This document shows, piece after piece, positions 54,373 to 63,997 of a stretch of DNA of 64,000 bases. Numbering within the stretch: position 1 is the first letter of the stretch; each line of letters begins with the position of its first letter. The stretch comes from Prorocentrum cordatum (taxonomy: Eukaryota; Sar; Dinophyceae; Prorocentrales; Prorocentraceae): NCBI GenBank assembly GCA_963575745.1, contig CAUYUJ010021693.1:506768-570767 (forward strand), read 5' to 3'. The translations under genes were made by a program, and so were the position numbers. The notes below the pieces were generated by a model. The model did no database searches and had not been told where the DNA came from. It worked only from the letters and a program-made list of their open reading frames with translations.

Positions 54373-56017
54373 TTTTTTTGCTCCCCCAAGCCTCCAGCGG
54401 ATCCCGCCACGAGGCCCGTTCGCCGCAGACGGCGGCACGCCATGCCCTGTATGGCCTGGCACAACTAGCCTGAATGGCCTGAATGGCTCGAAAGACCTGG
54501 CTCAGGCCTAAACCAGCATCACGTTCACCATGCTCACATAGTGGCATCGGCAGCTTCTGGAGCAGCTCCACAAGCCCCTCTCAGGCCTCCTCGAAGGCCC
54601 ACTGCAGCGCCTCGAAGACGCTGCTCTCCCAGTTCAGCTTGACGCCGCACTGGTCCCCGCAGCTGGGCGCAGAAGCCGTTGCCCTGCACCCTGTAGCCGC
54701 CGACCGCTGCCCCTCAGGCCTTCTCGAAGGCCACCTCGGTTGCGATCTGCACTGGCTGCCAGCACGCACGCTCCCCTCGCCTCGGTTTGCGGTCCACCGC
54801 GATCCGCGTGAGCCATTGGCGCCCCGCTCGCAGCTCTAGTGCCGTGGAAGGTGCTGGAGGAGGCTCGTCCTCATCTTGCTGCCAACCTGGCCTCCACAGG
54901 TTCCTCTCCTCCGCATGCTCTGCCGTCTGGGCCCCCGCGGTCTCCGCGACCTCCTCGAGCCCCTCATCGACGCCGTCGCACACCGTCTCGGGGCCCTGCT
55001 TGACCTCGGACTCGGTCTCGTCCTCGTCCTCCTGCGCTGCCCTGCGTCGCTCCGCCCGTCGGCGGCGCTTCGCCGCGCTCTTGGTCGTCACCACCCGGTA
55101 GTGCTCGTTGTCCTCGCCCATCACGTGCGGCAGCGTGTGGTCAAGGAACTCGGTCTGCGGCTCCGCCTCGACGATCGCCTCGAAGACCGTGGGCCCCGCC
55201 CTTTCGCCCTCGTCGGCGCAATCCGCCGATCGGGCTGTGACGGGCCCATCCCCTTGAGCAGGTCCTGGAAGTGGAGGCTGCCCCGCGCCGCCGTAGCCCT
55301 CGGTCACCTCCACCTGGCCCACCTGATCCATGCCCTTCTCCACGGAGGCGTCCGACCCGTGGCCCTCGTGCTCGGTCTCGTCCTCCTGGCTGTACTGGTA
55401 GTCCTGCAGCTCCTCGGAATCGTCGCCCAGCGTGTCGCACCCCGTCTCAGAGCTCTGCTTGACCACCACCTTCTCGATCTGCTCCGCCCGCCACGCCCTC
55501 AGGCTGCGCAGCAGAGCCTCTGGCTGGTCCTCTTCGCCGGCGCCCGGGTGCCGGAGCAGTGCGCTAGCCGCGTCCAGCTCGCGGCAACGCTTCACCAGCG
55601 GCGTCGGGATACGTACCTTGCCCTTGCGCATCTCCTGGAGGCCCGCTGCCAGCGTACGTCCTCCCACCAGGGCCACCATGTCTGCCGCAGCGCCGAGCAG
55701 CTGCTGCGCCCGCACGCCCAGGGCTGGGCGCGCCCGCGGCGGGCACCCGCGCTGCCTGCGCCACATGTTCGGTGCTCCCCTCCTTCGCGCGCTCGGCTGA
55801 GGAGCCTTCCCCCCCTGGAGGAGCCGCATGAGCTCCGCGGCCTCCTGCAGCGTCCCGACGGTCGTCAGGGACATGCCGTGGCGGACAGAGTAGCCCCGCC
55901 CGCCGCTGCCGCGCCCGCCGCCGATGCGCACCATGCGCCGCCTCGGATGCGCAACCCGAGGGCCGCGCGCTGCCCGCCAAGGGCCGACCCGCTCCCCGCG
56001 GGACGGCACACCTTGAG
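54373..56017 (-). mobile_element. SL-tagged processed retrogene insertion
   Basis: This is a cDNA copy of a mature dinoflagellate mRNA inserted in minus orientation. Seen: at the 5' end (56,022-56,012, minus strand) the sequence reads TTTGGCTCAAG, the last 11 bases of the dinoflagellate spliced leader. At the 3' end (54,379-54,373) there are seven A residues. The insert is bracketed by identical 22-bp direct repeats at 54,351-54,372 and 56,018-56,039. The related, uninterrupted site at 58,231-58,252 carries that 22-mer once. The first five leader bases (TTTGG) are shared with the target, so strictly only CTCAAG is new and the 5' junction lies in microhomology. Known: dinoflagellate mRNAs are trans-spliced and their genomes hold relict-leader genes from reintegrated cDNA. 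Inference: integration by LINE-type target-primed reverse transcription. Confidence 0.88.
54714..55934 (-). CDS. unrecognised acidic/basic protein encoded by the SL-tagged retrogene
   Basis: An uninterrupted frame of 406 codons lies inside the retroposed cDNA. The frame stays open upstream to 56,078, but that part covers the leader remnant and target DNA. I chose the first methionine inside the cDNA (55,934, MVRIGGGRGSGG); a second candidate is 20 residues on (MSLTTVGTLQEA). Visible parts: a helical-looking segment near residues 75-130 (AQQLLGAAADMVALVGG, LVKRCRELDAASALL); acidic stretches near 160-200 and 300-315; a basic cluster at about 285-298 (KSAAKRRRRAERRRAA) that could be a nuclear localisation signal; and a C-terminus with WRPGWQQDEDEPPPAP. 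There is no signal peptide, membrane segment or enzyme motif. The 5' UTR is about 83 nt and the 3' UTR about 334 nt. I do not recognise the family. The intact frame suggests either a young copy or one still under selection. Confidence 0.6.
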   Translation of the reverse strand: MVRIGGGRGSGGRGYSVRHGMSLTTVGTLQEAAELMRLLQGGKAPQPSARRRGAPNMWRRQRGCPPRARPALGVRAQQLLGAAADMVALVGGRTLAAGLQEMRKGKVRIPTPLVKRCRELDAASALLRHPGAGEEDQPEALLRSLRAWRAEQIEKVVVKQSSETGCDTLGDDSEELQDYQYSQEDETEHEGHGSDASVEKGMDQVGQVEVTEGYGGAGQPPLPGPAQGDGPVTARSADCADEGERAGPTVFEAIVEAEPQTEFLDHTLPHVMGEDNEHYRVVTTKSAAKRRRRAERRRAAQEDEDETESEVKQGPETVCDGVDEGLEEVAETAGAQTAEHAEERNLWRPGWQQDEDEPPPAPSTALELRAGRQWLTRIAVDRKPRRGERACWQPVQIATEVAFEKA

Positions 56018-56022
56018 CCAAA
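56012..56022 (-). other. relict trans-spliced leader (SL) 3' end
   Basis: The minus strand reads TTTGGCTCAAG, identical to the last 11 bases of the 22-nt dinoflagellate spliced leader. It sits exactly at the 5' boundary of the retrogene insert. Bases 56,018-56,022 also belong to the target-site duplication, so TTTGG could come from either source; CTCAAG (56,012-56,017) is in the insert only. The rest of the leader is missing, as expected if reverse transcription stopped short or the end was resolved through microhomology. Confidence 0.8.
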
Positions 56023-56039
56023 CAGGCCCCCACGAGGCC
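56018..56039. repeat. target-site duplication, 5' side of retrogene
   Basis: This is the second exact copy of the 22-bp target sequence found at 54,351-54,372. It directly abuts the leader remnant. Beyond it (56,040 to about 56,126) the flanking repeat resumes and matches 58,253-58,316. Confidence 0.85.
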
Positions 56040-56189
56040 CCCAAGAGGCCCAAAAGAGGCCCCAAAACAGCGCCACAAACGGCCTCACAAATGCGTCCAG
56101 GAGGCCCCCAAGGGGCGTCGAAGAGATCCCCACGACCACCCAAGCGGCCTCAGACCCACAACCCAGGCACGGCGGCGGGGAGGGTCAAA

Positions 56190-56749
56190 GGCCATTCGTT
56201 GTCTATGCGTGTGTATATCTGTATGAGTGTATGTGCGGATGCATGCGTGCATGCGTGTATGTATGTGTGTGCATGTAAGTCGGCCAGTCGGTCAGTTTGC
56301 GCGTCTGTGTGTCTATGTGTCTGTGTGTCAGTGTGTACGTGTGTCGGTGTGCGCCTCTGTCTGTCTGCGTGTGTGTTTGTGTGTGTTGTGTGTGGTGTGC
56401 GTGTGCGTGTGTGTGTGTGCGCGTGTGCGTGTGCGTGTGCGTGTGCGTGTGCGTGCGCGTGGGCGTGAGCGTGCGTGTGTGCGTGTGTGCGTGTGTGCGT
56501 GTGTGCGTGTGTGCGTGTGTGCGTGTGTGCGTGTGTGCGTGTGTGCGTGTGTGCGTGCGTGCGTGCGTGCGTGCGTGTGTGCGTGTGTGCGTGTGCGTGT
56601 GTGCGTGTGTGCGTGTGTGAGTGTGTGCGTGTCTGCGTGTGTGCGTGTGTGCGTGTGTGCGTATGTGCGTGTGTGCGTGTGTGCGTGTGTGCGTGTGTGC
56701 GTGTGTGCGTGTGTGCGTGTGTGTGCGTGTGTGCGTGTGTGCGTGCGTG

Positions 56750-56781
<32 letters not shown>

Positions 56782-57014
56782 TGTGTGCGTGTGTGCGTGT
56801 GTGCGTGTGTGTGCGTGTGTGCGCGTGTGCGTGTGTGCGTGTGTGCGTGTGTGCGTGTGTGCGTGTGTGCGTGCGTGTGTGCGTGCGTGTGTGCGTGTGT
56901 GCGTGTGTGCGTGTGCGCGTGTGTGCGTGTGTGCGTGTGTGCGTGTGTGCGTGTGTGCGTGTGTGCGTGTGTGCGTGTGTGCGTGTGTGCGTGTGTGCGT
57001 GTGTGCGTGTGCGC
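56190..57014. repeat. GTGTGC/GTGCGT array
   Basis: A more degenerate start (TGTATGTGTGTGCATG, 56,190-56,400) runs into regular GTGTGCGTGTGC. It joins segmental copy B directly at 57,015. It is the same sequence class as 58,317-61,220, so copy B is an island inside one larger purine-pyrimidine array. Confidence 0.92.
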
Positions 57015-58316
57015 AGGGGGGGGGGTTCAACCCCCTCCCCCTGCGCTGGCGCCGGCGGCCGCCAGCAGCGCCGACGGCGGGGACGCAGCGATGATGACCA
57101 GAGGCAGCCCAAAGGTGGGGGGGGGTTCAAAACTCCTCCCCCCTGCCCCCAGGCGCCGAGGGGGGGTGTTCAACCCCCCCCCTTTGGCGCCGGCGCCGGC
57201 GCTGGCGGCGGCCAGAAGCGCCGGCGCTGGCGCCTGCGACTGCGGGGGCGCAGCGACGATAACCACCACTACCACCACCACCACCACTACCACAACCACC
57301 ACCACCTCAACCCACCACTACCACCACCACACCACCACACAACCACCACCACAGCCACCACCACCACCACAACCACCACCACCACAACAATTCACCATCA
57401 CCACCACTACCACAAAAACCCACCACCACTACCACCACCACCACAATCTACCACGCCACAACCAACAACGACCGCCACAACCACCACCACTACCAGCAGC
57501 ACAACCCACCACCACCACAAACCACCACACCACCACCACCACCACCACCACCACTGCCACCACCACCACCACCAGCACCACCTCCACAAACCACCGCCAC
57601 CACCACAACCCACCACCACCACCACAAACCACCACCACAAACCACCACCACAAACCACCACCACACCACCACCAAACCACCACCACCGCCACCACAACCA
57701 ACCACCACCACCACCACAAACCACCGCCACACCAACACCACCGCACCTCCCACCGGGCGCGAGCCTTGAGGGCCACAAGAGTCCGTCCAGACGGTCCACG
57801 AATGCTCCGAATCGCCGAACGATCGCGCCAGGACGCCCAGGATGTCTCCAAGACGGCCCACTACGCCTTCGAGTCACCTCGGAGGAGTCCCGAAAGACGT
57901 CCCGAGAGGACCCCCAGAGGCAAACACCACTGATGCCCCTTTGGCGTTTCAGTGTTTTTGGGGTGCTCGCCATTCCGAGCTTCCGACGCTCCAAGGCGGC
58001 CCACGAGGCTCTCAAGACCGCTCCAGGACTGTCCAAAAAGCACCTACGAGGGTTTCAACGGGACCCGGGAGGGTCCCAAGAGAGCCCAAAGAGGCGCCCA
58101 AAACGTCCCAAGAGAACAAACGGCCCCAAGAGCGGCCCAAAAAGGGGGAACACGAACCGAAAGTCCGAGCCTTCCGCCCTAAGAGGCGCTCAGGAAGCCC
58201 CAAGAGGCCCCCAAGAGGCCCCAGGAGGCCCCAAACAGGCCCCCACGAGGCCCCCAAGAGGCCCAAAAGAGGCCCCAAAACAGCGCCACAAATGGCCTCA
58301 CAAATGCGTCCAGGAG
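57015..58316 (+). repeat. segmental duplication copy B (empty retrogene site)
   Basis: Nearly identical to 53,080-54,372 plus 56,040-56,126, with no insertion at 58,231-58,252. It is bounded on both sides by GTGTGC/GTGCGC arrays: it begins directly after '...GTGTGCGTGTGCGCA' and ends at 'GTCCAGGAGGC' before GTGTGCGTG. It serves as an internal pre-insertion reference for the retrogene. Open frames across the CAC microsatellite (His/Thr/Pro runs) are not credible genes. Confidence 0.85.
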
Positions 58317-58430
58317 GCGTGTGTGCGTGTGTGCGTGTGTGCGTGTGTGCGTGTGTGCGTGTGTGCGTGTGTGCGTGTGTGCGTGTGTGCGTGTGCGTGT
58401 GTGCGTGTGTGCGTGTGTGCGTGTGTGCGA

Positions 58431-58465
<35 letters not shown>

Positions 58466-60904
58466 TGTGTGCGTGTGTGCGTGTGTGCGTGTGTGTGTGT
58501 GTGCGTGTGTGCGTGTGTGCGTGTGTGCGTGTGTGCGTGTGTGCGTGTGTGCGTGCGTGTGTGCGTGTGTGCGTGTGTGCGTGTGTGCGTGTGTGCGTGT
58601 GTGCGTGTGTGCGTGTGTGCGTGTGTGCGTGTGTGAGTGTGTGCGTGTGTGCGTGTGTGCGTGTGTGCGTGTGTGCGTGTGTGCGTGTGTGCGTGTGTGC
58701 GTGTGTGCGTGTGTGCGTGTGTGTGCGTGTGTGCGTGTGTGCGTGTGTGCGTGAGTGCGTGTGTGCGTGTGTGCGTGTGTGCGTGTGTGCGTGTGCGCGT
58801 GTGCGCGTGTGCGCGTGTGCGCGTGTGCGCGCGTGCGCGTGCGCGCGCGTGCGCGTGTGTGCGCGTGTGCGCGCGCCTGTGCGCGTGTGTGCGCGTGCGC
58901 GCCCGTGCGCGCGTGTACGCGTGTGCGCGTGTGCGCGTGTGCGCGCGTGCGCGTGTGCGCGTGTGTTCGTGTGCGCGTGTGCGATTGCGCGCGTGTGCGC
59001 GTGTGCGCGTGTGCGCGCGTGCGCGCGTGCGCGTGCGCGCGGGTGCGCGTGTGCGCGTGTGCGCGCGTGCGAGTGTACGCGTGTGCGCGTGTGCGCGTGT
59101 GCGCGTGCGCGCGTGCGCGTGCGCGTGCGCGTGTGTGTGCGCGTGCGCGTGCGCGTGCGCGTGTGCGCGTGCGCGTGCGTGTGCGTCTGCGTGTGCGTGT
59201 TCGTGTGCGTGCGCGTGTGCGTGTGCGTGTGCGTGGCCGTGCGCGCGTGCGCGCGCGCGCGTGTGTGCGTGTGTGCGTGTGTGCGTGCATGCGTCCGTGA
59301 GTGCGTGCGCGCGTGCGCGCTCGCGTGCGTGCGTGGTTGCGTGTGAGTGAATGTGCGCGCGTGCGCGTGCGTGAGCGTGTGCGTGAGTGAGTGTGCGTGC
59401 GTGCGCGCGTGTGCGCGTGTGCGCGCGTGCGCGCGTGCGCGCGTGCGCGCGCGTGCGCGCGCGTGCGCGCGTGCGCGTGCGCGCGCGTGCGCGTGTGCGC
59501 GTGTGCGCGTGTGCGCGTGCACGCGTGTGTGCGTGTGTGCGTGTGTGCGTGTGTGCGTGTGTGCGTGTGTGCGTGTGTGCGTCTGTGCGTGCGTGCGTGT
59601 GTGCGTGTGCGCGCGTGCGCGTGCGCGCGCGTGCGCGTGTGCGCGCGTGCGCGCGTGCGCGTGTACGCGCGCGCGCGCGTGTGCGCGTGTGCGCGCGCCT
59701 GTGCGCGAGTGTGCGCGTGCGCGCCCGTGCGCGCGTGTCCGCGTGTGCGCGTGTGCGCGTGTGCGCGCGTGCGCGTGGGCGCGTGTGTTCGTGTGCGCGC
59801 GCGCGCGTGCGCGCGTGTGCGCGTGTGCGCGTGTGCGCGCGTGCGCGTGTGCGCGTGTGCGCGCGTGCGCGTGTTCGCGCGTGCGCGTGTGCGCGTGTGA
59901 GCGCGTGCGCGTGTGCGCGTGTGCGCGTGTACGTGCGCGTGCGCGTGCGCGTGCGCGTGTGTGTGCGCGTGCGCGTGCGCGTGTGCGCGTGCGCGTGCGT
60001 GTGCGTCTGCGCGTGCGTGTGCGCGTGCGTGTGCGTGTGCGTGTGCGCGTGCGTGTGCGTGTGCGTGGCCGTGTGCGCGTGCGCGCGCGCGCGTGCGTGC
60101 GTGCGTGCGCGCGCGCGTGCGCACGTGCGTGCGTGCGTGCGGGCATGCGTCCGTGTGTGCGTGCGTGCGTGCGCGCGCGCGTGCATGGTTGCGCGTGAGT
60201 GAATGTGCGCGCGTGCGCGTGCGTGAGCGTGCGCGTGAGTGAGTGAGTGTGCGTGCGTGCGCGCGTGTGCGCGTGTGCGCGTGTGCGCGTGTGCGCGCGC
60301 GCGCGCGTGCGCGCGTGTGCGCGTGTGCGCGCGTGCGCGCGTGCGCGCGTGCGCGTGTGCACGCGTGCGCGTGTGCGCGTGTGCGCGTGTGCGCGTGTGC
60401 GCGCGTGCGCGCGCGCGTGCGCGCGTGTGCGCGCGTGCGCGTGTGCGCGTGTGCGCGTGTGCGCGCGTGCGCGTGCGCGTGCGCTGCGCGTGCGCGTGCG
60501 CGTGCGCGTGCGCGCGTGCGCGTGCGCGTGTGCGTGCGCGCGCGTGTGCGTGTGCGTGTGCGCGTGCGTGTGCGCGGCCGTGCGCGCGTGTGCGCGCGCG
60601 TGCGTGCGTGCGTGCGTGCGTGCGTGCATGCGTCCGTGCGTGCGTGCGCGCGTGCGTGCGTGCGTGCGTGCGCACGGGCGGGCGTGCGTGCGGCGTGCGT
60701 GCGTGCATGCGTCGTGCGTGCGCGCGTGCGCGCGCGCGTGCGTGCGTGCGTGCGTGCGTGCGTGTCTGCGTCCGTGCGTACGCGCGTGCGTGCGTGCGTG
60801 TGCGTGTGCGCGGCGTGCGTGCGTGCGTACGTGCGCGCGTGCGTGCGTGCGCACGGGCGTGCGTGCGGGCGGGCGTGCGTGCGTGCATGCGTCCGTGCGC
60901 GCGC

Positions 60905-60939
<35 letters not shown>

Positions 60940-61220
60940 TACGGGCGTGCGTGCGCACGTGCGTGCGCGCGTGCGTGCGTGCGTGTGTGCGCGTGCGTGC
61001 GTGCGTGCGTGTGTGCGCGTGCGTGCGTGCGTGCGTGCGTGCGCACGGGCGTGCGTGCGTGCGTGCGTGCGTGCATGCGTCCGTGCGTGCGCGCGTGCGT
61101 GCGTGCGTGCGTGCATGCGTCCGTGCGATCGCGCGTGCGCGCGCGCGTGCGTGCGTGCGTGCGCGCGTGCGTGCGCGCGTGCGTGCGCGCGTGCGTGCGC
61201 GCGTGCGCGCGCGTGAGTGA
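58317..61220. repeat. 2.9-kb alternating purine-pyrimidine array (GTGTGC / GCGCGT / GCGT)
   Basis: An almost uninterrupted (RY)n tract that grades from GTGTGC (58,317-58,790) through GTGCGC/GCGCGT (58,790-60,590) to GCGT with CATGCGTCC interruptions (60,600-61,210). It has higher-order structure: 'GCGCGCCTGTGCGCG' at 58,871 and 59,693, and GTGTGTTCGTG at 58,961 and 59,783, both spaced 822 bp; GTGAGTGAATG recurs at 59,343, 60,195 and 61,213. Such DNA readily forms Z-DNA. Frames of about 1,000 codons cross it in three minus-strand registers, but they encode only Ala/Arg/Thr/His repeats. Confidence 0.95.
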
Positions 61221-61229
61221 ATGTGTGTG

Positions 61230-63430
61230 CCGAGAGTTATTCCAGGGTGCCCAGCTCGCCTCGACAGGCTGTGGCCACCTCGTGCCGCCCCCCACGACGG
61301 AGGAGACGGCAAACGGTAACCAAAGAACGGTGGCGTCTTGCGATCCTGAAGACGACCTCTGTGGCCCTCCTTTTCAGGCGGCAGCAGGCTCTCCGTGCGC
61401 CGGAGCCTCCGGCATTACACTTATTCGGTGCCCCCCCCACTCCCTGCAGACAGCCCAGGGGCGCAGACCGCCGCCCCCCTCGTGGAGACGGAGCAGATAA
61501 CGGCACCTGTGGCCCCCCTCTCGAAATGACTGCCTCATGACTGCCAGGCGATAGCGCCGACGCTGCCACTCTCCCCCGCCAGACTGGGGTGCGACCCCTG
61601 AACCCCGAGGGGCGTATAGGAGACCTTCAAGCTGGCGAGACGGATGGCACAGGTGCCCTGGCGGCAGCCACTGTGCGGGAGATGGCGCTCGGATTCCTCC
61701 AACCACAAACAGGAGGGTTCATTTCTCGCCGCTGCGCCCCTTGCCGAGAGCTCTGCTGGGGCGCCTGACTCGTCCCGCCCGACGACGGCATCGCTGAGTT
61801 GCCCCCCGACCGCGCGCAAATGGAGGAGATGACAAACAAGGAAGTTCGGCGGTGAAAATCGCCAACGCACGCCCAACTCAGGTGTCAGCATGCCATCCGT
61901 GCGCCGGGGCGCTTCCGTCACTGTATGTGCCCCAGGCCGTGGGGAGGCGCCGTTATTCCACGTCCATACACCTACTCGGTGTCCCCAACAATCTGCTCCC
62001 GCTCAGGTGTCAACACGCCCTCCGCGCGCCGGGGCGCGTCCCCCGGATGTGCCCCAGGCCGCAGGGAGGGCGCCAGCAATTGCCAACACTACCCCTATTC
62101 GGTGTCCCCCCCATCCCTGGTCGGAACCCCATTGACACTCACGGTGGTGCGAAGGACGACGCGGACACCCCCGACGCACTCAGTGGCGCGCATCACGACG
62201 GAGATGGGCAGGGACCCACTTGCGGGGCGGACTCCGGTTTTCTTCCCGAGGGGGTCCTCTCCGCGCCGCCGCGCCCCTTGCCGAGAGCTCTCCCGGGGCG
62301 CCCGACTCGTCCCGGCGTACGACGGCCCCGTTGAGTTCCCCCCAGCCGGCAAGACAAACTTACAGAAGGAGGCAGGGGGGCCCCGTTGACGGGAAACAAA
62401 ACACGTTTGTGGCGAAGACCGCCAACAACCCCACGGCCACGAGCCCCCCCGGCGGAGGAAACGAGGAGCAGGGGTCGATTACAGGGGCCGCAAAATACCA
62501 CCCAGCCGCGGATGCCTGCATCGACACGAGGCAGAGTTGCCCCCACGGCGGACAAACGAACCCGGTGCCAGGACACCCCTGATTACCAAAACTGCACCGT
62601 CCCAGACCCGGCGGTCTACTGGGGCCCCCTCCCCCTGGGATCCCGCTGGGCCCAGGAAGGGCGCGTGCCCACCCTCCTCCGACTCTTGGTCGGTCACGCC
62701 TCGGCCAGGGTGCGTGGTGGCGCTAGGGTTGCCGGCACAAGGAGGTCCTCGTCGCCACGGGAGGACTGTAGAACGGAGGGCGCCGCCGCGGACACCACAA
62801 GCGTTTCTCGCCGCCACGGCTGGAAATCGATACTCCACTCCCACGCAGGTGGATCGCGCGCCGCTGCCTAGACGGGGCGGCGCCTGGCGTCCCACCTTGC
62901 GCCCCGCCGAGGCTGCGCTGACCCGGCCGCAGGGCAGCGCCGACGGGCATCGCGACTGGTACCCCCCTCTTCCACTGTCGCTTCGCCTCACCCTCCCGTC
63001 CAAGCGGCGACGAACGCTGGCAGCTCAAGCGCCTAGGATTACCACAGCACCCCCCAGGGCGGGGAGCGTGCCGCCCGTGTCCCAGGTGTTTTCTGCCACG
63101 ACCCCCTCAATGCCATCGGAGCCCTGGCCACCACAATCACGGACATACAGCGAGCAGACGGCGAACCCAGTGCGGCCTGGGCCAGGTATTGTTTTCATTG
63201 CGGTGGGGGCTTCAGGGACCCTGGCCGACACGACGCCGCCTTCCTTCGCAGCTTCCTCCACCTCCTGGCTTCGGCGCCGCCCTGATTCTCTTGCGGGTGC
63301 ACCGAAAAACCGCAGCAGCCCTCCGTGCGCCGGGGCGTTTCTGCAACGGAAGGCGCCCCTGGCTGCGGGGAGGGCTCCGTAATCGACATTACACCTGTTC
63401 GGTGTCCCCCCCCTTTGCCTGGTTTTCACG
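61230..63430. repeat. GC-rich tandem/dispersed repeat (ACACC-CGGTGTCCCC boxes)
   Basis: A box reading ACAC(C)T-n-TTCGGTG(T)CCCC occurs near 61,417, 61,967, 62,087 and 63,388. It is usually preceded by CTCCG(T/C)GCGCCGGGGCG (61,391; 61,899; 62,021; 63,321). The 61,899 and 62,021 units are 122 bp apart. A larger direct repeat, GCGCCCCTTGCCGAGAGCTC … TGGGGCGCC(T/C)GACTCGTCCC, is at 61,733 and 62,271. No gene is supported in this GC-rich stretch despite open frames on both strands. Confidence 0.7.
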
Positions 63431-63434
63431 CCAG

Positions 63435-63815
63435 CACGCGGTCCCCTCAGCAGTTCTGCCAGTGGGCCTGCTCGCTAGCTGCTCCCATGCGGTGCCTCTC
63501 CTTGAGTACCCTGGCCGCTCCCCCTTCTGCGCCACTCAGGTGGGTCGCTCCCCCTTCCGCGCCTGGCCGTTGGGCCGCTCCCCCTTCTGCGCAGGTAGGC
63601 CGCTCCCCCTTCCGCTGGCGGGCCAATCCCCCTTCTGCAAGGTGGGCCGGCCACTTCCGCCCAGGCGCACAGGGCACAGGTGGGCCGCCCCCCTCCGCCA
63701 GGCGCCTCCCTCCGCGCCTCGCGGGTGGGCTGCTCCCCCTCCGCAGTGGTGGGCCGCTCCAATCCGCACTGGTGGGCCGCTCCCCCTGCACCGGTGGGCC
63801 GCCCTCTCCGCGCAG
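63435..63815. repeat. GTGGGCCGCTCCCCCTTC minisatellite
   Basis: Units of about 19-28 bp (GGTGGGCCGCTCCCCCTTCC, GCGC spacers, GCACTGGTGGGCCGC) in irregular order. Not coding. Confidence 0.85.
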
Positions 63816-63848
63816 GCGTTCGTGGCCTGTACCTTTTGGGCGTGGCTT

Positions 63849-63997
63849 AATGGGGGAGTCATAAACGGGGGGGTCAGAAAAGGTCCCCTTTCGTGCCCCT
63901 TTCGGGCCCCTCCAGAGCCCCAGGGGGCTCGTTTAGGTACCGTTTGGGTACCTTTTCGAACCACCCTCGCCACCCCCCCATTTATGACCCCCCCATT
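63849..63997. repeat. inverted repeat with about 100-bp loop
   Basis: TAATGGGGGAGTCATAAACG (63,849-63,868) pairs with CATTTATGACCCCCCCATTA (63,978-63,997). The loop has CCCCTTTCG and GGTACC words. It touches the window end and may be the end of a larger foldback. Confidence 0.7.

Larger units (their letters stand above)
53080..56126 (+). repeat. segmental duplication copy A (interrupted by retrogene)
   Basis: Excluding the retrogene insert (54,373-56,017) and one duplicated 22-mer, this segment is nearly identical by eye to 57,015-58,316. The order of parts is: a GGGGGGTTCAACCCCCC hairpin; a GGCGCCGGCGCTGGCGG block; a second hairpin; a CAC/ACC-rich microsatellite of about 500 bp (53,330-53,820); then 'GGGCGCGAGCCTTGAGGGCC' and a CCAAGANGGCCC array. 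Small indels in the microsatellite separate the copies. Confidence 0.85.

Noticed and set aside
56475-58754. 759-codon frame joining GT array, CAC microsatellite and CCAAGA array
   Set aside because: It crosses three unrelated repeat types and has no conserved domain.
58012-61312. Three minus-strand frames over 1,000 codons each and several plus-strand frames of 240-420 codons
   Set aside because: They run over the GTGTGC/GCGT array, where every frame is stop-free. The peptides are only Ala-His-Thr-Arg or Cys-Val-Arg-Ala repeats.
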